Source: Chrysemys picta bellii
Lineage: Eukaryota; Chordata; Testudines; Emydidae
Assembly: GCF_011386835.1 (NCBI RefSeq)
Contig: NC_088791.1
Location: 7,812,998 to 7,876,997, forward strand
DNA length: 64,000 bases
Reading direction: 5' to 3'
Positions within the stretch are counted from its first letter, which is position 1, and each line of letters begins with the position of its first letter. The notes beneath the pieces were generated by a model. The model was given only the letters and a program-made list of their open reading frames with translations. It ran no database searches and was not told where the DNA came from. The position numbers and the translations under genes were made by a program. Of this stretch, positions 10,835 to 21,627 are shown in pieces.

Positions 10835-11417
10835 CCGAAAGAAGGTGACATTGCAGGACAATCTCGTTAGACCCCACGAGATGAAGTATCTTGTCTCTTT
10901 CTCTCTCTCTCCCTCCCTCCCCCATCCCATAAGAAGTCCCTTTAATTTAAGTTAATTGATGTAAATACCATTTCTGAGGCAGCATATTCCCCCCCCCATC
11001 CCATCGTGTGACTGAGAGTTTTGACAAAGACAATAATTTAGATCTTGTGTAGATCCAGGCTTTTAGCTAGTAATTAGGGCTGTCAAGCGATTAATTAAAA
11101 AAATTAATTGCAATTAATCACAATTAATTTGTTTAATCGCGCTGTTAAACAGTAATAGAATACTATTTATTTAAAATTTTTTAGATATTTTCTACCTTTT
11201 CAAATATATTGATTTCAATTACAACACAGAATACAAAGTGTACAGTGCTGACTTTATATTTATTTTTGATTACAAATATTTGCACTGTAAAAACAAAATA
11301 AATAGTATATTTCAATTCACCTAATACAAGTACTGTAGTGCAATCTCTTTATCATGAAAGTCAAATTTATAAATGTAGAATTATGTACAAAAAATAACTG
11401 CATTAAAAAATAAAACA

Positions 11418-12078
11418 TCAGACTTTAGAGTCTACAAGTCCATTCAGTCCTACTTCAGCCAATCGCTCAGACAAACAAATTTGGTTACAATTTGCAGGAT
11501 ATAATGCTGCCCTCTTCTTCTTTACAATATCACCTGAAAGTGAGAACAGGTGTTCGCATGGCACTGTTATAGCCGGCGTTGCAAGATATTTATGTGCCAG
11601 ATGCGCTAAAAATTCATATGTCCCTTCATGCTTCAACCACCATTCCAGTCCATGCTGATGACGGGTTCTGCTCGATAACAGTCCAAAGCAGAGTGGGCCG
11701 ACCCATGTTCATTTTCATCATCAGAGTCAGATGCCACCAGCAGAAGGTTGATTTTCTTTTTTGGTGGTTCGGGTTTTGTAGTTTCTGCATTGGAGTGTTG
11801 CTCTTTTAAGACTTCTGAAAGCATGCTCCACACCTCATCCCTTCAGATTTTGGATGGTACTTCAGATTCTTAAACCTTATGTCGAGTGCTGTAGCTAATT
11901 TTAGAAATCTCACATTGGTACCTTCTTTGCGTTTTGTCAAATCTGCTGTGAAAGTGTTCTTAAAACAAACAACATGTGCTGGGTCACCATACAAGACTGC
12001 TATAACATGAAATATATGGCAGAGTGCGGGTAAAACAGAGCAGGAGACAGACAATTCTCCCCCCAGGAGTTCAGTCAC
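11418..12078 (-). pseudogene. Decayed hAT transposase, C-terminal half
   Basis: Reading from 12078 downward, 'FLKLATALD' and 'FKNLKYHPKSE' words are followed after a frame break by 'LLLVASDSDDE', then by the hAT dimerisation domain (LAHKYLATPA, FSLSGDIVKKKRAAL). Frame breaks near 11820 and 11640 make it non-functional. Confidence 0.85.
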
Positions 12079-12120
12079 ACATTTAATTAATGCATTATTT
12101 TTTTAACGAGCATCATCAGC

Positions 12121-12339
12121 ATGGAAGCATGTCCTCTGGAATGGTGGCCGAAGCATGAAGGGGTATCCGAATTTTTAGCATATCTGGCACGTAAATACCT
12201 TGCAGCGCCGGCTACAAAAGTGCCATGTGAACGCCTGTTCTCCCTTTCAGGTGACATTGTAAATAAGAAGCAGGCAGCAGGATTTCCCGTAAATGTAAAC
12301 AAACTTGTTTTTCTTAGCAATTGGCTGAACAAGAAGTAG
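12121..12339 (+). pseudogene. Second hAT C-terminal domain, opposite strand
   Basis: Codes for a hAT dimerisation domain in the right arm (WWPKHEG, LARKYLAAPA, FSLSGDIV). It is homologous to the - strand copy at 11418-11636, which shows directly that the element is an inverted duplication. Confidence 0.85.
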
Positions 12340-12742
12340 GACTGAGTGGACTTGTTAGTCTGTAAAGTTTTACACTGTTTTGTTTTTGAGTGCAGTTATG
12401 TAACAAAAAAAATCTACATTTGTAAATTACACTTTCCTGATAGAGATTGCACTACAGTACTTGTATGAGGTGAATTGAAAAATACTATTTCTTTTTTATA
12501 GTGCAAATATTTGTAATAAAAAATAAATATGAAGTGAGCACTGTACACTTTGTATTCTGTGTTGTAACTGAAATCAATATATTTGAAAATGTAGAAAAGC
12601 ATCCAAAATATTTAGTACATTTCAATTGGTATTCTGTTGTTTAACAGTGCAATTAATTACGATGAATTTTTTTAATCGCGATTAATTTTTTTGAGTTAAT
12701 CATGTGAGTTAACTGTGGTTAATCAACAACCCTACTAGTAAT

Positions 12743-13268
12743 CTTTTTACACTAGAGATCCTGCCAGACCGCTACCCCCATTGGGTCTACTCTACAATGC
12801 CTTGTGTTCCTGAAGGGGTAATGGCTAATCACAAAGACAGAAGGGGATAATTATCTGGGTGCCCTAATTAGACACAAATTTCACTTTTAGGCCAGAGGCT
12901 GTCAGCAGGCCCCCCAAGTCATGCAATGCAACCCTCCGCAGGCCTCATCCAAAGCCCATCAAAATCCCTGGGTGTCTTTCCAGTGACTTCACTGGATCAG
13001 CCCTCATGATTTTGGAGGTGCGGCCTACTGAGAGAACAACCAATCCCAGCATGCAGTGCTCCATCTTGATCTGAGCAACCAGTCTGATGGCAGCTGCAGC
13101 CATCTCAATTTGATGTAAACGTAGTTGCAGCCCACCGGTTCTGGCAGGTGACCAGTGCAGCAGCGGTGTTGGGCAATATCTGGGCACCCCGTCTGCAGGC
13201 CAGATTTTATCCTCAGAGGAGCACTTTGCACGACCACTGTACAGTCTGTTAACAAATCCATTCGTGCA
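12743..13268. other. Unique sequence between two DNA elements
   Basis: Nothing recognised apart from ordinary mixed-composition sequence. The open frames here are not protein-like. Confidence 0.4.
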
Positions 13269-13276
13269 CCAGTGAC

Positions 13277-13586
13277 CAGAGGCGCCGACTTTGAGAGGTC
13301 CTGGGGGGGTGCTTGACCCCCAACCCCCACCCCCACTCCAACCCTTCCCCCAAGTCCCCACCCTGCCTTTTCCCCCCCTGTTCCCCTCTTTCTCCCCCCC
13401 CCAGCGCCTCCTGCACGCCGCCGAACAGCTGATCACTGGCGGGCAGGAGGTGCAGGGGGAGGAGTTGATCAGTGGGGCCCGCCAGGGGGCAGGAGCTTCT
13501 GAGGGGGGGAGGAGGAGGAGCTGGCTGCCACTGGGTGATGAACACCCACTTTTTTTTTTTTCCGGGGGTGCTCCAGTTGGTGCCTA
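13277..13586. mobile_element. hAT-type MITE, C-rich family
   Basis: Termini 'cagaggcgccgac' and 'gttggtgcctatg' match the 46296-46720 family. A short imperfect flank duplication (CAGTGAC/CAGAGAC) is visible. The interior is strongly C-rich, then G-rich, with a CAGCTGATCA palindrome-like word. Confidence 0.65.
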
Positions 13587-14006
13587 TGCAGAGACACGGA
13601 TGCACCGATGAGCTCTGAATAGGCTTTTCAGATTTTTCACTCTGAGGTGGCCTTTTGTTTCAGCTGCTCCTTTAGAGGTTTGCCCTGTCACAGCTACGGG
13701 GTCTGGTCCCCTGCCTTAGAGCTGCATATTGTCAGTGTTGAATTCCTCTGTTCTTTACAAACTTTCACAGCGTCCTTTTGATATTGAATCCTTCTGGGTG
13801 AGGTTAGATTAGAAGCAGAGCTTAGTCTCCCTTAACATGTGAGATTTCACTGACCTGAAGGCAGCGGGCCACTTTAGTGGGTACCGGGGATCTAGTCTCC
13901 TTGATGCGTGTGTGGTAAGTCTTAACACATTGAGATGAGACTAAAACCCGTCCTCTTCATGGTACTGGGGTCGTGGAACCTTCTAAGGGTGTCTAACATG
14001 GCCTAA

Positions 14007-15069
14007 AACTAGATCAGTGGTTCTCAAACGCTGTCACGTGGTGGACTGCCACTTAAAATCTTATAGCTTACTGCCCCCGTCCCCCACCGATCAACCTTAA
14101 TCTTACACTTTCCCTGTTGCAACTGTAGTGCTATGCTACATGGGGGAAAATAGTATTAGGGCAGTGTTCAGGAGATGAGATGAAAATATTTTCAGTGTAA
14201 AGGCGACCTACAAATGATTTTTTTAAACTTTGGGTTCATGCCCCCCACTTTTTTTTTTTCCTGCTGCATGGTATATAAAGAGAGCCTGAAGGGTTTTTCT
14301 TGTATATATAATTCTGCTTGGATTTTTACATTGGAAATATCAAGTTTGCCAGGTTTTGCTGGAGGCTTTGGGAGGTCTTAGAGAGGTGTTTTGTGGGCTC
14401 TTTTGCCTTCATTGGAGGGACAAGGGAGTTGAGTCTTTAACAAAAGCTTCCTGTATCCGAAATGTGAATTAGTCATTGGAGTTCGACAGGTGTCAAGAAC
14501 ACTAAACGAAAACCACTGTTTTCATCAGTCTGGCTCAAAATCCCTCCCCATCTCAGCAGCTCAGTTTTCACTCTTGTCCCATTTCACTAGTTCTCCAGTC
14601 ACCACAGGTCTTCCAGCTCCGACAGGACCGGAATTTCCAATATAAAAAAATCAAGCAGAAACAAACAAATCCCTTTCACGTCCTCTTTATTTTCCCCTTT
14701 GCAGGTCACCTCCAGTAGGGGTGCCACTGCTTGGTTATGTGTCTCTTCTATTTTATCTGCGCTGTTCATTTCCTCTCCCGGGCCTTCTGGGAACTTGGCC
14801 TCGGCCTCTCTCATCCTATTTGATCATAGTTGAGTGTACGCCAAAAAGGGAGCCAATAAAGACTTATCAATAGACCCAAGCTCCTTTGCAGAACCCAGCT
14901 GGGCACAGGGCTCCAAAGGAGATCTGTCAGGGATACCCAGATGTGCACAAAACACGCTTCTTAGGGGAAGGCGGGACTGCTGCTTGTTCCAGCTTGCATG
15001 CTGCACCACTGTGATGCAAAGCAGCTCCCTGGGCCGCCTGGAAGTGCTTTGAGAACCACTAAACTAGGA
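14007..15069. mobile_element. hAT transposon (Charlie-like ends), about 1.05 kb
   Basis: The element is 14015-15061. The left end is CAGTGGTTCTCAAA and the right end is TTTGAGAACCACTa, whose last base has changed from the expected G. Flanks AACTAGAT (14007-14014) and AACTAGGA (15062-15069) form a 6/8 target duplication. CAGTGGTTCTCAAA is a well-known hAT-Charlie terminus. No transposase frame was recognised inside, so it is probably non-autonomous. Confidence 0.8.
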
Positions 15070-15129
15070 GACAATCTGTAGTTGTTGACCTGTTTGTAAT
15101 GGTGCTGAGTCAGGCACTCTTGGAGATGG

Positions 15130-15300
15130 GCTCAGGGTGATAACCATTGGTGACCTAGCTGTTTGAGATAGCATTGACCTGAAGAGGAAAGGGCTTGTAC
15201 TCAGGAATCGCTAGGCGAGATTCTCTGGCCTGGGTTATGCAGAGGTCAGACTAGAGATGATCATAATAATGGTTCCTTCTGGGCTTGGAATCTATGAATC
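15130..15300 (+). mobile_element. CR1 3' tail
   Basis: Ends with 'gaggtcagactagagatgat', 'ggttccttctgg' and 'atctatgaatct', the CR1 terminal pattern. Confidence 0.8.
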
Positions 15301-15619
15301 TACCTGCAAGTGGCAGTAGGGCAAGCTAATTGAACCAATCCCAGGTAAACAAGAAGCTGCAGAAGATGTCTTTTTATTCCCCCAGCTCAGGACGGCCCCA
15401 AAACAAGGGGAAGTGAGATGGACTCAGAACTCCATCGTCCGTCACAGTCCGGTCCCTTCGCTAACTATCCGCTAGTGAGAGCGCCTGAGCAACGACGGCA
15501 CCAGGCGTAAAGAACAAGATAGAGACTGCCCGGCAGATGTCTGAGCTGGTCACCCTGACCTTGGGAGCTCTCGCTCATTGCCTGATACCTAGCCTGGCTG
15601 GCTGCATGTGATGGCAGCC

Positions 15620-15800
15620 TGCAATAATAATACCTAGCTCTTTATAGAGGGCTTTTCAGCAGTAGATCTCAAAGTGCTTTAGCATTATCCCCATTTTACA
15701 GATGGGGGAACTGAGGCACAGAGGGGTGAAGGGACTTGCCCAAAATCACCCTGCAGCCTAGTGGCAGGGCCGGGAACACAAGTCTTCTGCGTATTCTACT
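15620..15800 (+). repeat. MIR-like SINE
   Basis: Contains 'ctcaaagtgcttta', 'ccccattttacagatggggg', 'aactgaggcacagagggg', 'cttgcccaaaatcac' and 'gtggcagggccgg' in MIR order. Confidence 0.85.
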
Positions 15801-15929
15801 GCCATTTCAACAATGGCTGAAGTGACTCCTGATTTTGTAAAGAGCTTTGGGGCAAAAGATGCAAGCGAAATGTCCACTATTAAGTCTTTTCCAAGTCTCC
15901 TTGGCTGGGTCTGTTTAGGTTACACCCGT

Positions 15930-16342
15930 AGCTTTAAAAACAACAAGGAGTCCAGTGGCACCTTAAAGCCCAATGGGGGAGGGCTAGTTCAGTGGTTTGA
16001 GCATTGCCCTGTTAAACCCAGGGTTGTGAGTTCAATCCTTGAGGGGGCCACTTGAGGATCTGCGGCAAAATCAGTACTTGGTCCTGTTAGTGAATGCAGG
16101 GGGCTGGACTCAATGACCTTTCAGGGTCCCCTCCAGTTCTAGGAGATGGGATATCTCCATTAACTATTATTTATTTGGGCATAAGTTTTCGTGGGTAAAA
16201 CACCTCCCTTCCTCAGATCTGAAGAAGTGGGGGTTTTTTACCCACGAAAGCTTGTGCCCAAATAAATCGGTTCGTCTTTAAGGTGCCACCGGACTCCTCG
16301 TTGTTTTTGTGGACACAGACTAACACGGCCACCCCCTGATGC
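15930..16342. mobile_element. Penelope-like element ends in inverted arrangement, split by a SINE
   Basis: The left piece (15930-15968) is the reverse complement of the right tail. The right piece (16166-16342) holds 'tttgggcataagttttcgtgg', the reverse 'cccacgaaagcttgtgccca', 'aaggtgccaccggactcc' and 'cagactaacacggcc'. The SINE at 15975-16160 interrupts it. The family assignment rests on recalled Penelope/Neptune terminal sequences. Confidence 0.7.
15975..16160 (+). repeat. tRNA-derived SINE (Cry/tortoise Pol III type)
   Basis: tRNA-like head with an A box (variant of TAGCTCAGTGG) and a B box (AGTTCAATCC), then a body and a CR1-like 3' end ('ctggactcaatgacctt'). Inserted into a Penelope-like element. 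Confidence 0.85.
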
Positions 16343-16909
16343 TTGACCCGGAGCTTTGTTTTCATGCAGGGTTTGATCATTTAACTTCCTTTGCTTTTGT
16401 TGGTGATTAGGAATGTGCAATCAAAGCGCACGTCCAGTGCAAATAAAATCAACCCCTAAAACCAGCTCTTGCTCCGTCCGTCCCTTTCAACCCGTGCCAG
16501 GGAAGGAAGAGATGAATTTGCAAATGCAGCTCAGCTTTCCACTCCTCCTCCCCACTTCTGTGCCCCACTCCCTGCTGCACCCCACCCTGCCTTGCAGAGC
16601 CGTCTTTACAGGGAGAGGCCCAAAGAAAACCCCTCCAATCCAAACACCACTTGTGCTTCGGGAAAGTCCAGCTCCAGATATGGCTCAGCTCTGTCTCTCT
16701 TTTACAATTAGCACCTCTTGAGAATCCTCCGGATTGTGTTGCTGGCTGCTGCTCGCCGGGTGTATTAGCATTGGCTCGCAGTGCAGGCATTTGATCACAG
16801 CAGCTTCCCTCTAACTATGTCAAGTTGCTCCAATGAAAACAAGGTGTTGCCTGGATTTTGTGCCTGTAAAAACCTTGCAGGACTGAGGAATTAACTGTTT
16901 GTAGCACAG

Positions 16910-17246
16910 CCCTGTTCTTTTTCCAGTCTTGAGGGCTTGCACAGGAAGGAGAATCGACCGCTGAATCTCATTGCTAGTTGTATTAAGACGTTGAGAGCTC
17001 AGGTGGGAGAGGAGGTGTCAAATGCAAACAAGAATAATTTAAACCTTAGAATTCAGGTAAATGTGTACAAGCAGCCTCAACCAGCAAGTCCCCTTGCAGG
17101 CTTTGGGTGGTCATTGGATCCTAAAATCTGCCCTTGTCTAAAAGTGCAAGACAAAGATGGAGGAACCTTTCTGAGGGAGGGGCGGTTGCTCGTGGGAGCA
17201 TGATGCGGGATGGTGTTGGTGGGGGGAACCGAGGGGAGAGACTCAT
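16910..17246. repeat. Left arm of a large inverted duplication
   Basis: Matches 17850-18172 in reverse complement with about a dozen differences over about 325 bases (roughly 96% identity by eye). The family of the arm sequence is not recognised. Confidence 0.9.
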
Positions 17247-17304
17247 GACCAGGGAAGTGTGGTTTGCACGTTCCTTCTCTATTGTAAAGAGCCAAGGTGT
17301 GTGT

Positions 17305-17400
17305 AGGGTGTAATATCTTCTATTGAACCAACTTCTGCGGGTGAGAGAGAGAGTCGCGTTCGAGCTACACGCAGCTCTTCTTCCGGTCTCTGCTGGAGTG
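17305..17400 (+). repeat. Dispersed repeat inside the inverted-duplication loop
   Basis: Shares 'taatatctt(c/t)tattg' with 9222-9275 and continues 'gagctacacgcagctcttctt'. Probably a retroelement end; family not identified. Confidence 0.4.
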
Positions 17401-17849
17401 AATAGGACCAGGCTCTTAAATAAGCCTAGGGCGAATTTCTGCCCTGAAGGGACACTGCAGTCAGTGCTAACCACTGCAGGACCGGGTGGCTGCCGGAGGA
17501 TGGGGAGAGTGTGACTGGAGCGTACTTTGCTCTTAGCGGCACAGGGAGCACGAGGGCTTGGCCTGATGCACCAAACCGAGCGACTCGCCGTGCTGCAGAG
17601 GCGTGTGATTGCTGCCCTCAGCACCTGCTCCGCTGGAATACTGCTCAGCGTTCAGCGAGGGGGTGTGTGTATTGACAGAGACAAGCCAGGGCCCGATCAA
17701 AGCCGGCTGAAGTCGATGGGAATGTTGCTGGCGCTTCCAGCGGGCTTTGGAAAAACACGTGACACATACAGCAGGGGGGAGCCAGTGCAAAATGGAACCT
17801 TCCCCTCTCACGGGCTGCTCCGGTAGCCCACAGCTTCTCAAAGTCTCTT

Positions 17850-18172
17850 CCCTCGGTTCCCCCCCAACACCATCCCCCATCATGCTCCCACGAGCAACCT
17901 GCCCCTCCCTCAGAAAGGTTCCTCCATCTTTGTCTTGCATTTCTAGACAAGGGCAGATTTTAGGATCCAATGACCACCCAAAGCCTGCAAGGGGACTTGC
18001 TGGTTGAGGCCGCTTGTACACATTTACCTGAATTCTAAGGTTTCAATTATTCTTGTTTGCATTTGACACCTCCTCTCCCACCTGAGCTCTCAACGTCTTA
18101 CTACAACTAGCAATGAGATTCAGCGGTCGAGTCTCCTTCCTGTGCAAGCCCCAAGACTGGAAAAATAACAGG
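17850..18172. repeat. Right arm of a large inverted duplication
   Basis: Inverted copy of 16910-17246. The loop is about 600 bases. The right outer end abuts a SINE exactly (18173). Confidence 0.9.
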
Positions 18173-18357
18173 GATAGCTCAGTGGTTTGCACATTGGCCT
18201 GCTAAACCCAGGGTTGGGAGTTCAATCCTTGAGGGGGCCACTTAGGGTTCTGGGGCAAAATTAGTACTTGGTCCTGCTAGAGAAGGTCGGGGACTGGACT
18301 CAATGACCTTGCAGGGTCCCTTCCAGCTCTATGAGATAGGTATATCTTCATTAAAAG
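18173..18357 (+). repeat. tRNA-derived SINE (Cry type)
   Basis: A box TAGCTCAGTGG followed by B box AGTTCAATCC, then 'gggggccactt', 'acttggtcctgctag' and a CR1-like 3' end. It ends with a short A-rich tail. Confidence 0.9.
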
Positions 18358-18394
18358 AAAAAAAGCATGAATGGATTCGGTCCTTGTGACCCCC

Positions 18395-18620
18395 TCTGGG
18401 AAGTATTCTCCCCATTTTAGCTGGGGAGTTGAGGCCCAATGAGATTAAGGCTCCTCAGAGGCATTTCGGCTCCTGCCTCAGTGTCAATGGGAGTTAGGTG
18501 CCTGGGCACCTTTGAGGCACAGGGCCCATGTGACGTGCCCAATGTCACAGGGTGGCTGAGGCAGGAATTGAACCTGAGCCCCAGTCTAGTGACCTACCCG
18601 CTAGGCCGCCCTTCCTGCCT
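18395..18620 (+). repeat. CORE/MIR-type SINE, old
   Basis: Pieces 'ccccattttagctggggag', 'gaggccca', 'aatgtcacagggtgg' and 'ggaattgaacctgagcccc' appear in order, interrupted by a 'caatgggagttaggtgcct' word that recurs near 34150. Confidence 0.6.
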
Positions 18621-18624
18621 CCCA

Positions 18625-19785
18625 GCCCTCTAGGATGCCGAGCCTCCCAGGGGCTCGGTATTCGGGGGATCGAGGGTGCTCGTCCTGTTGCAGAATTGAG
18701 CTCGCAGCCTCTTACGTGAGGGTTTCACTCTAGCCTGAATTGTCTTGAAACAAGGCGGGACGCCTCCCCCCATGCCCGCCCCTATCGGTGGAGTTTGACT
18801 GTGTCTCTGCCAGCGGGCTGGGCTGTAGGCTGAGCTCCCACCGGGATTTGTGGCAAATGCTCCCAGGGGAAACACGTGACCTGTCCTGTCTGTCAGGTGC
18901 CGCTTCAATGGCCCGGTTCTGGAGCTTACACCCAATGTCCCCGTCAGAGCGGGCTCCGAAGCAGTAACGAGTCTGCCCCACAGCCAGACCTACTGGGCGA
19001 AGCTGATTCGCAGCGGGTGCCGGCTTTGGATCAGACGTGTGCTGAGTCGTGACCGGACATGTGCGTGCCCTTGTGTTCGTAACCCTCTGCATGCCACTGC
19101 AGGAACCAAGGCAGCATAATGCTCCCACGACAACGCCGCCTTTCCTCTGGCAGAGCTTGCTCGGCTCTGCAACGCTGCTTCCTTTCCCCGGCCTCTCCTC
19201 CTTTCCCCCATCGCCTCTTTCACCTCCTCGCCCCCGGCGCCTCCAGATGCTCTGAAAGCTCCTCGGCTGTATAGGGCAGGAACGCTGCCAAGACTCCCCT
19301 TGCTGCCCCTCCTCCCGCCAGCCTGTCCAAAACACTCCTGCCCCCCTTCCCAAATTTCCTGTGCCCCCGGTCTGGGCCTCATGGGCCTTGTGCTCAGTAG
19401 GCCCCTGCCAGGCACACAAGCAATGAATGTTTGCTGGGTCTGTGGCAGCACCTCCTCGGTGGGATTTGGGGCAGGGGGTTGTAACTTCCAGCCCAGCAGT
19501 TTGCCGATGGCCGCGGTCTCTCTGGCAAGGGGTCTCCGTCTAGCCCCCAGCCTGGGTTCAGTAAGTCGTGTGTGGCACATCTCAGGCTCTGCGTTATTAT
19601 TTTGTCGCCTTGGTCTGTGGGGAATCTCCCATCCCTCACTGCCCCATGTCACCGAGTGATAATCAAACAGAATCAACCTACGTTAACCAAAGCTAGCTCT
19701 CCGGACCAACTCAGCAGCCATTTCCAAAGCCTCGGCTAATTGGTTCCAGGGCGCCGTCTGTCCTGTGGATTGTCCCCTTGCTCAA
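18625..19785. other. Unique sequence, no gene recognised
   Basis: GC-rich, with open frames up to 229 codons on the - strand (18730-19419) and 228 codons (18990-19676). Their composition (Arg/Gly/Pro/Ser-rich, no domain) and overlap in several frames suggest chance open frames in GC-rich DNA. Confidence 0.45.
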
Positions 19786-19791
19786 GGAGCT

Positions 19792-19797
19792 TTTATT
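19792..19797 (-). terminator. Candidate poly(A) signal AATAAA (- strand)
   Basis: AATAAA on the - strand, 82 bases beyond the stop of the possible exon at 19879-20138. Useful only if that exon is real. Confidence 0.35.
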
Positions 19798-19878
19798 TTT
19801 CCGGCGTTCGCTCTTAACTCAATCCAGCTGGCAAAGCTTTTCTTTCTGAGTGTGTCCTGACATTTGCTGCTTTATCCC

Positions 19879-20138
19879 TTAAGCCAGTCTTCCAGTGAAA
19901 GAAGTGTAGCTGTACCCTGACTGGGCTGGGTTATACACCTCATACGAGCTGCTGGGACCTGCTTTATAGCGGTGATGCATGCTCCTGAAATGTCCTGGCT
20001 GTTCATAGGTGAGCAATTTGTGCAGTATCCCATCGCACTCTTCCAACTTGTCCAAAGTTTTCCTTCTGTTTAGGGTGCTCATGTACACAGAGTGGCCATT
20101 GCGTCTGAAACATGTTGCTACAACTCTGGCACTGTATC
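19879..20138 (-). CDS. Possible 3'-terminal exon of an unidentified gene
   Basis: Not recognised. On the - strand a good acceptor (tttcctctcctacAG) at 20139-20153 is followed by an open frame of 86 codons ending in TAA at 19881-19879, with AATAAA 82 bases later. The frame is charged and balanced: 'GYSARVVATCFRRNGHS', then 'LNRRKTLDKLEECDG', then a basic Ser/Tyr-rich end 'YSYTSFTGRLA'. There is no low complexity and no CR1, hAT or LTR similarity that I can see. I found no convincing upstream exon at higher coordinates. In mammals the genes beyond the 3' end of ASB13 (CALML3, CALML5, NET1) face it, so a - strand gene here would fit that layout, but the sequence does not resemble them. It could also be a decayed retrocopy or chance. 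Confidence 0.35.
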
Positions 20139-20245
20139 CTGTAGGAGAGGAAATCTTTACCTCTGCCACTGGCTTGCTGGGCGAGCTCGGGCTGGTTATT
20201 TCACGGCTCCGTGCCTCAGTTTCCCCAGCTGAGAAAGGATGTTAT

Positions 20246-20497
20246 GATGCAGTGGGGGAGGTCCAGGTTGGATATTAGGAAACACTATTTCACTAGGAGG
20301 GTGGTGAAGCACTGGAATGGGTTACCTAGGGAGGTGGTGGAATCTCCTTCCTTAGAGGTTTTTAAGGTCAGGCTTGACAAAGCCCTGGCTGGGGTGATTT
20401 AGTTGGGAATTGGTCCTGCTTTGAGCAGGGGGTCGGACTAGATGACCTCCTGAGGTCCCTTCCAACCCTGATATTCTATGATTCTATGATTCTATGC
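20246..20497 (+). mobile_element. CR1 LINE 3' end
   Basis: Ends of the frame and 3' tail: [14 protein letters not shown] coding, 'ggtcggactagatgacctcc' and a terminal 'gattctat' repeat (three units). Confidence 0.93.
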
Positions 20498-20499
20498 CT

Positions 20500-21625
20500 T
20501 GTTACTGCAGTGGCACTGACTTTCTTTGTAAAGGGCTTTGAGATCTATGCAGAAAAACACTGTGTAAGAGCTAGGTATTATCATGCAAAGTCAAGAAAGC
20601 TGGAGAATGGAGACTGATGGTATCTAGCCAACATGAGGGTGAGGCGCCTGGGTGTACCAGGCCTCTCCCTCGCTGGGTTAAAATCAGTAACACTTCCATG
20701 GATGCTTTTAACTGTTTGCGTTTTGGACCTGATTTGTTTCAATCAAATACACAAAATAAAGAAGAAAAAGGGCCACCTGGACAAACGTTGCTAGCTCCAG
20801 GCTGAGCAATCTCCGTTGAAGAAAGCCTTTCAAGTTTTCCAGATATGTATGTAATAAAACATCCTCTGATGTCAGTGCCGAAGAAGAAGGTGTGATGTGT
20901 TTTTCAGTAGAAAAGCAAGAACTGAATTCATGATCTGCACGTTCAGGCGATGCGTGCATGGAGAGACATACGTTAGTCTGGGCAAGCTGCCGGAGGAAAA
21001 TATATAGCAAAGCTACTCCCAGCTGGCTAGACATGAAGCTTTAGATGTATCTTGCTGTAATAGAGCGGGGTCTAAACTAAACAACTGGACCCAACACTCC
21101 CAAAAACTTTGGGGAAGTTTGGACACAGTTCTCGAGGCTAGGAGCAACCTCTGCTCACAGCGAATAGGGCTTGCTACACGTGAGTCCCGTTGAGGTTGAT
21201 GCATGAGAGTCAGTTTTTCTCAGTATGAGGTGGGATGGTTGAATATGATCCTGAGGTTGGACCTAGTTTTTGTATTAAATAAACATCTGGAAAGGTGGTT
21301 TTTTTAAAAGCTGCTGCCAGGTTTTGTAGACATCAGAGTGGGAAAAACGTGTGGTTCTCCAAGGCCCCGGTGTCCTGTTTCCAAGGTCCTTACGGGTGCT
21401 TTATTATAGGAACAAAGAGAGTCTGCAGCCTGTGGCGCGAGGTTATGACGGGGGAGAGCTGGAACAGTTCCTGGACCGCTCCCCTAAGTGCTGCTGCGTT
21501 GTACTGCTGCCTGCCCTCTTAGTGCCAAGGCCACCCCTCTAGCAACACGGAGACAGACCCAGACACGGCTACTGAAACAATCGATTGCGGGGCTTGGGCT
21601 CTGCAGTTTTAACTCTTAGCAGAAA
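20500..21625. other. Sequence without a recognised gene
   Basis: A - strand open frame of 108 codons (20708-21034) contains somewhat protein-like runs (SEDVLLHTYLENLKGF) but has no clear splice sites. I leave it uncalled. Confidence 0.4.
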
Positions 21626-21627
21626 AG

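Larger units (their letters stand above)
11067..12742. mobile_element. Fold-back hAT transposon with exact 8-bp target duplication
   Basis: The element is 11075-12734, flanked on both sides by CTAGTAAT (11067-11074 and 12735-12742). The ends are inverted: TAGGGCTGTC on the left, TAGGGTTGTT read from the right. The left arm (about 11075-11670) and the right arm (about 12105-12734) are inverted copies of each other at roughly 80% identity. The loop carries more of a decayed transposase. TAGGG ends, an 8-bp duplication and the hAT C-terminal domain identify the superfamily. Confidence 0.9.

Noticed and set aside
18730..19676. Two overlapping open frames of 228-229 codons on the - strand
   Set aside because: Arg/Gly-rich composition in GC-rich DNA, no domain, overlapping in different phases.
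20708..21034. 108-codon frame on the - strand as a further exon of the possible gene at 19879-20138
   Set aside because: Some protein-like runs, but I could not place a convincing acceptor and donor in a compatible phase.
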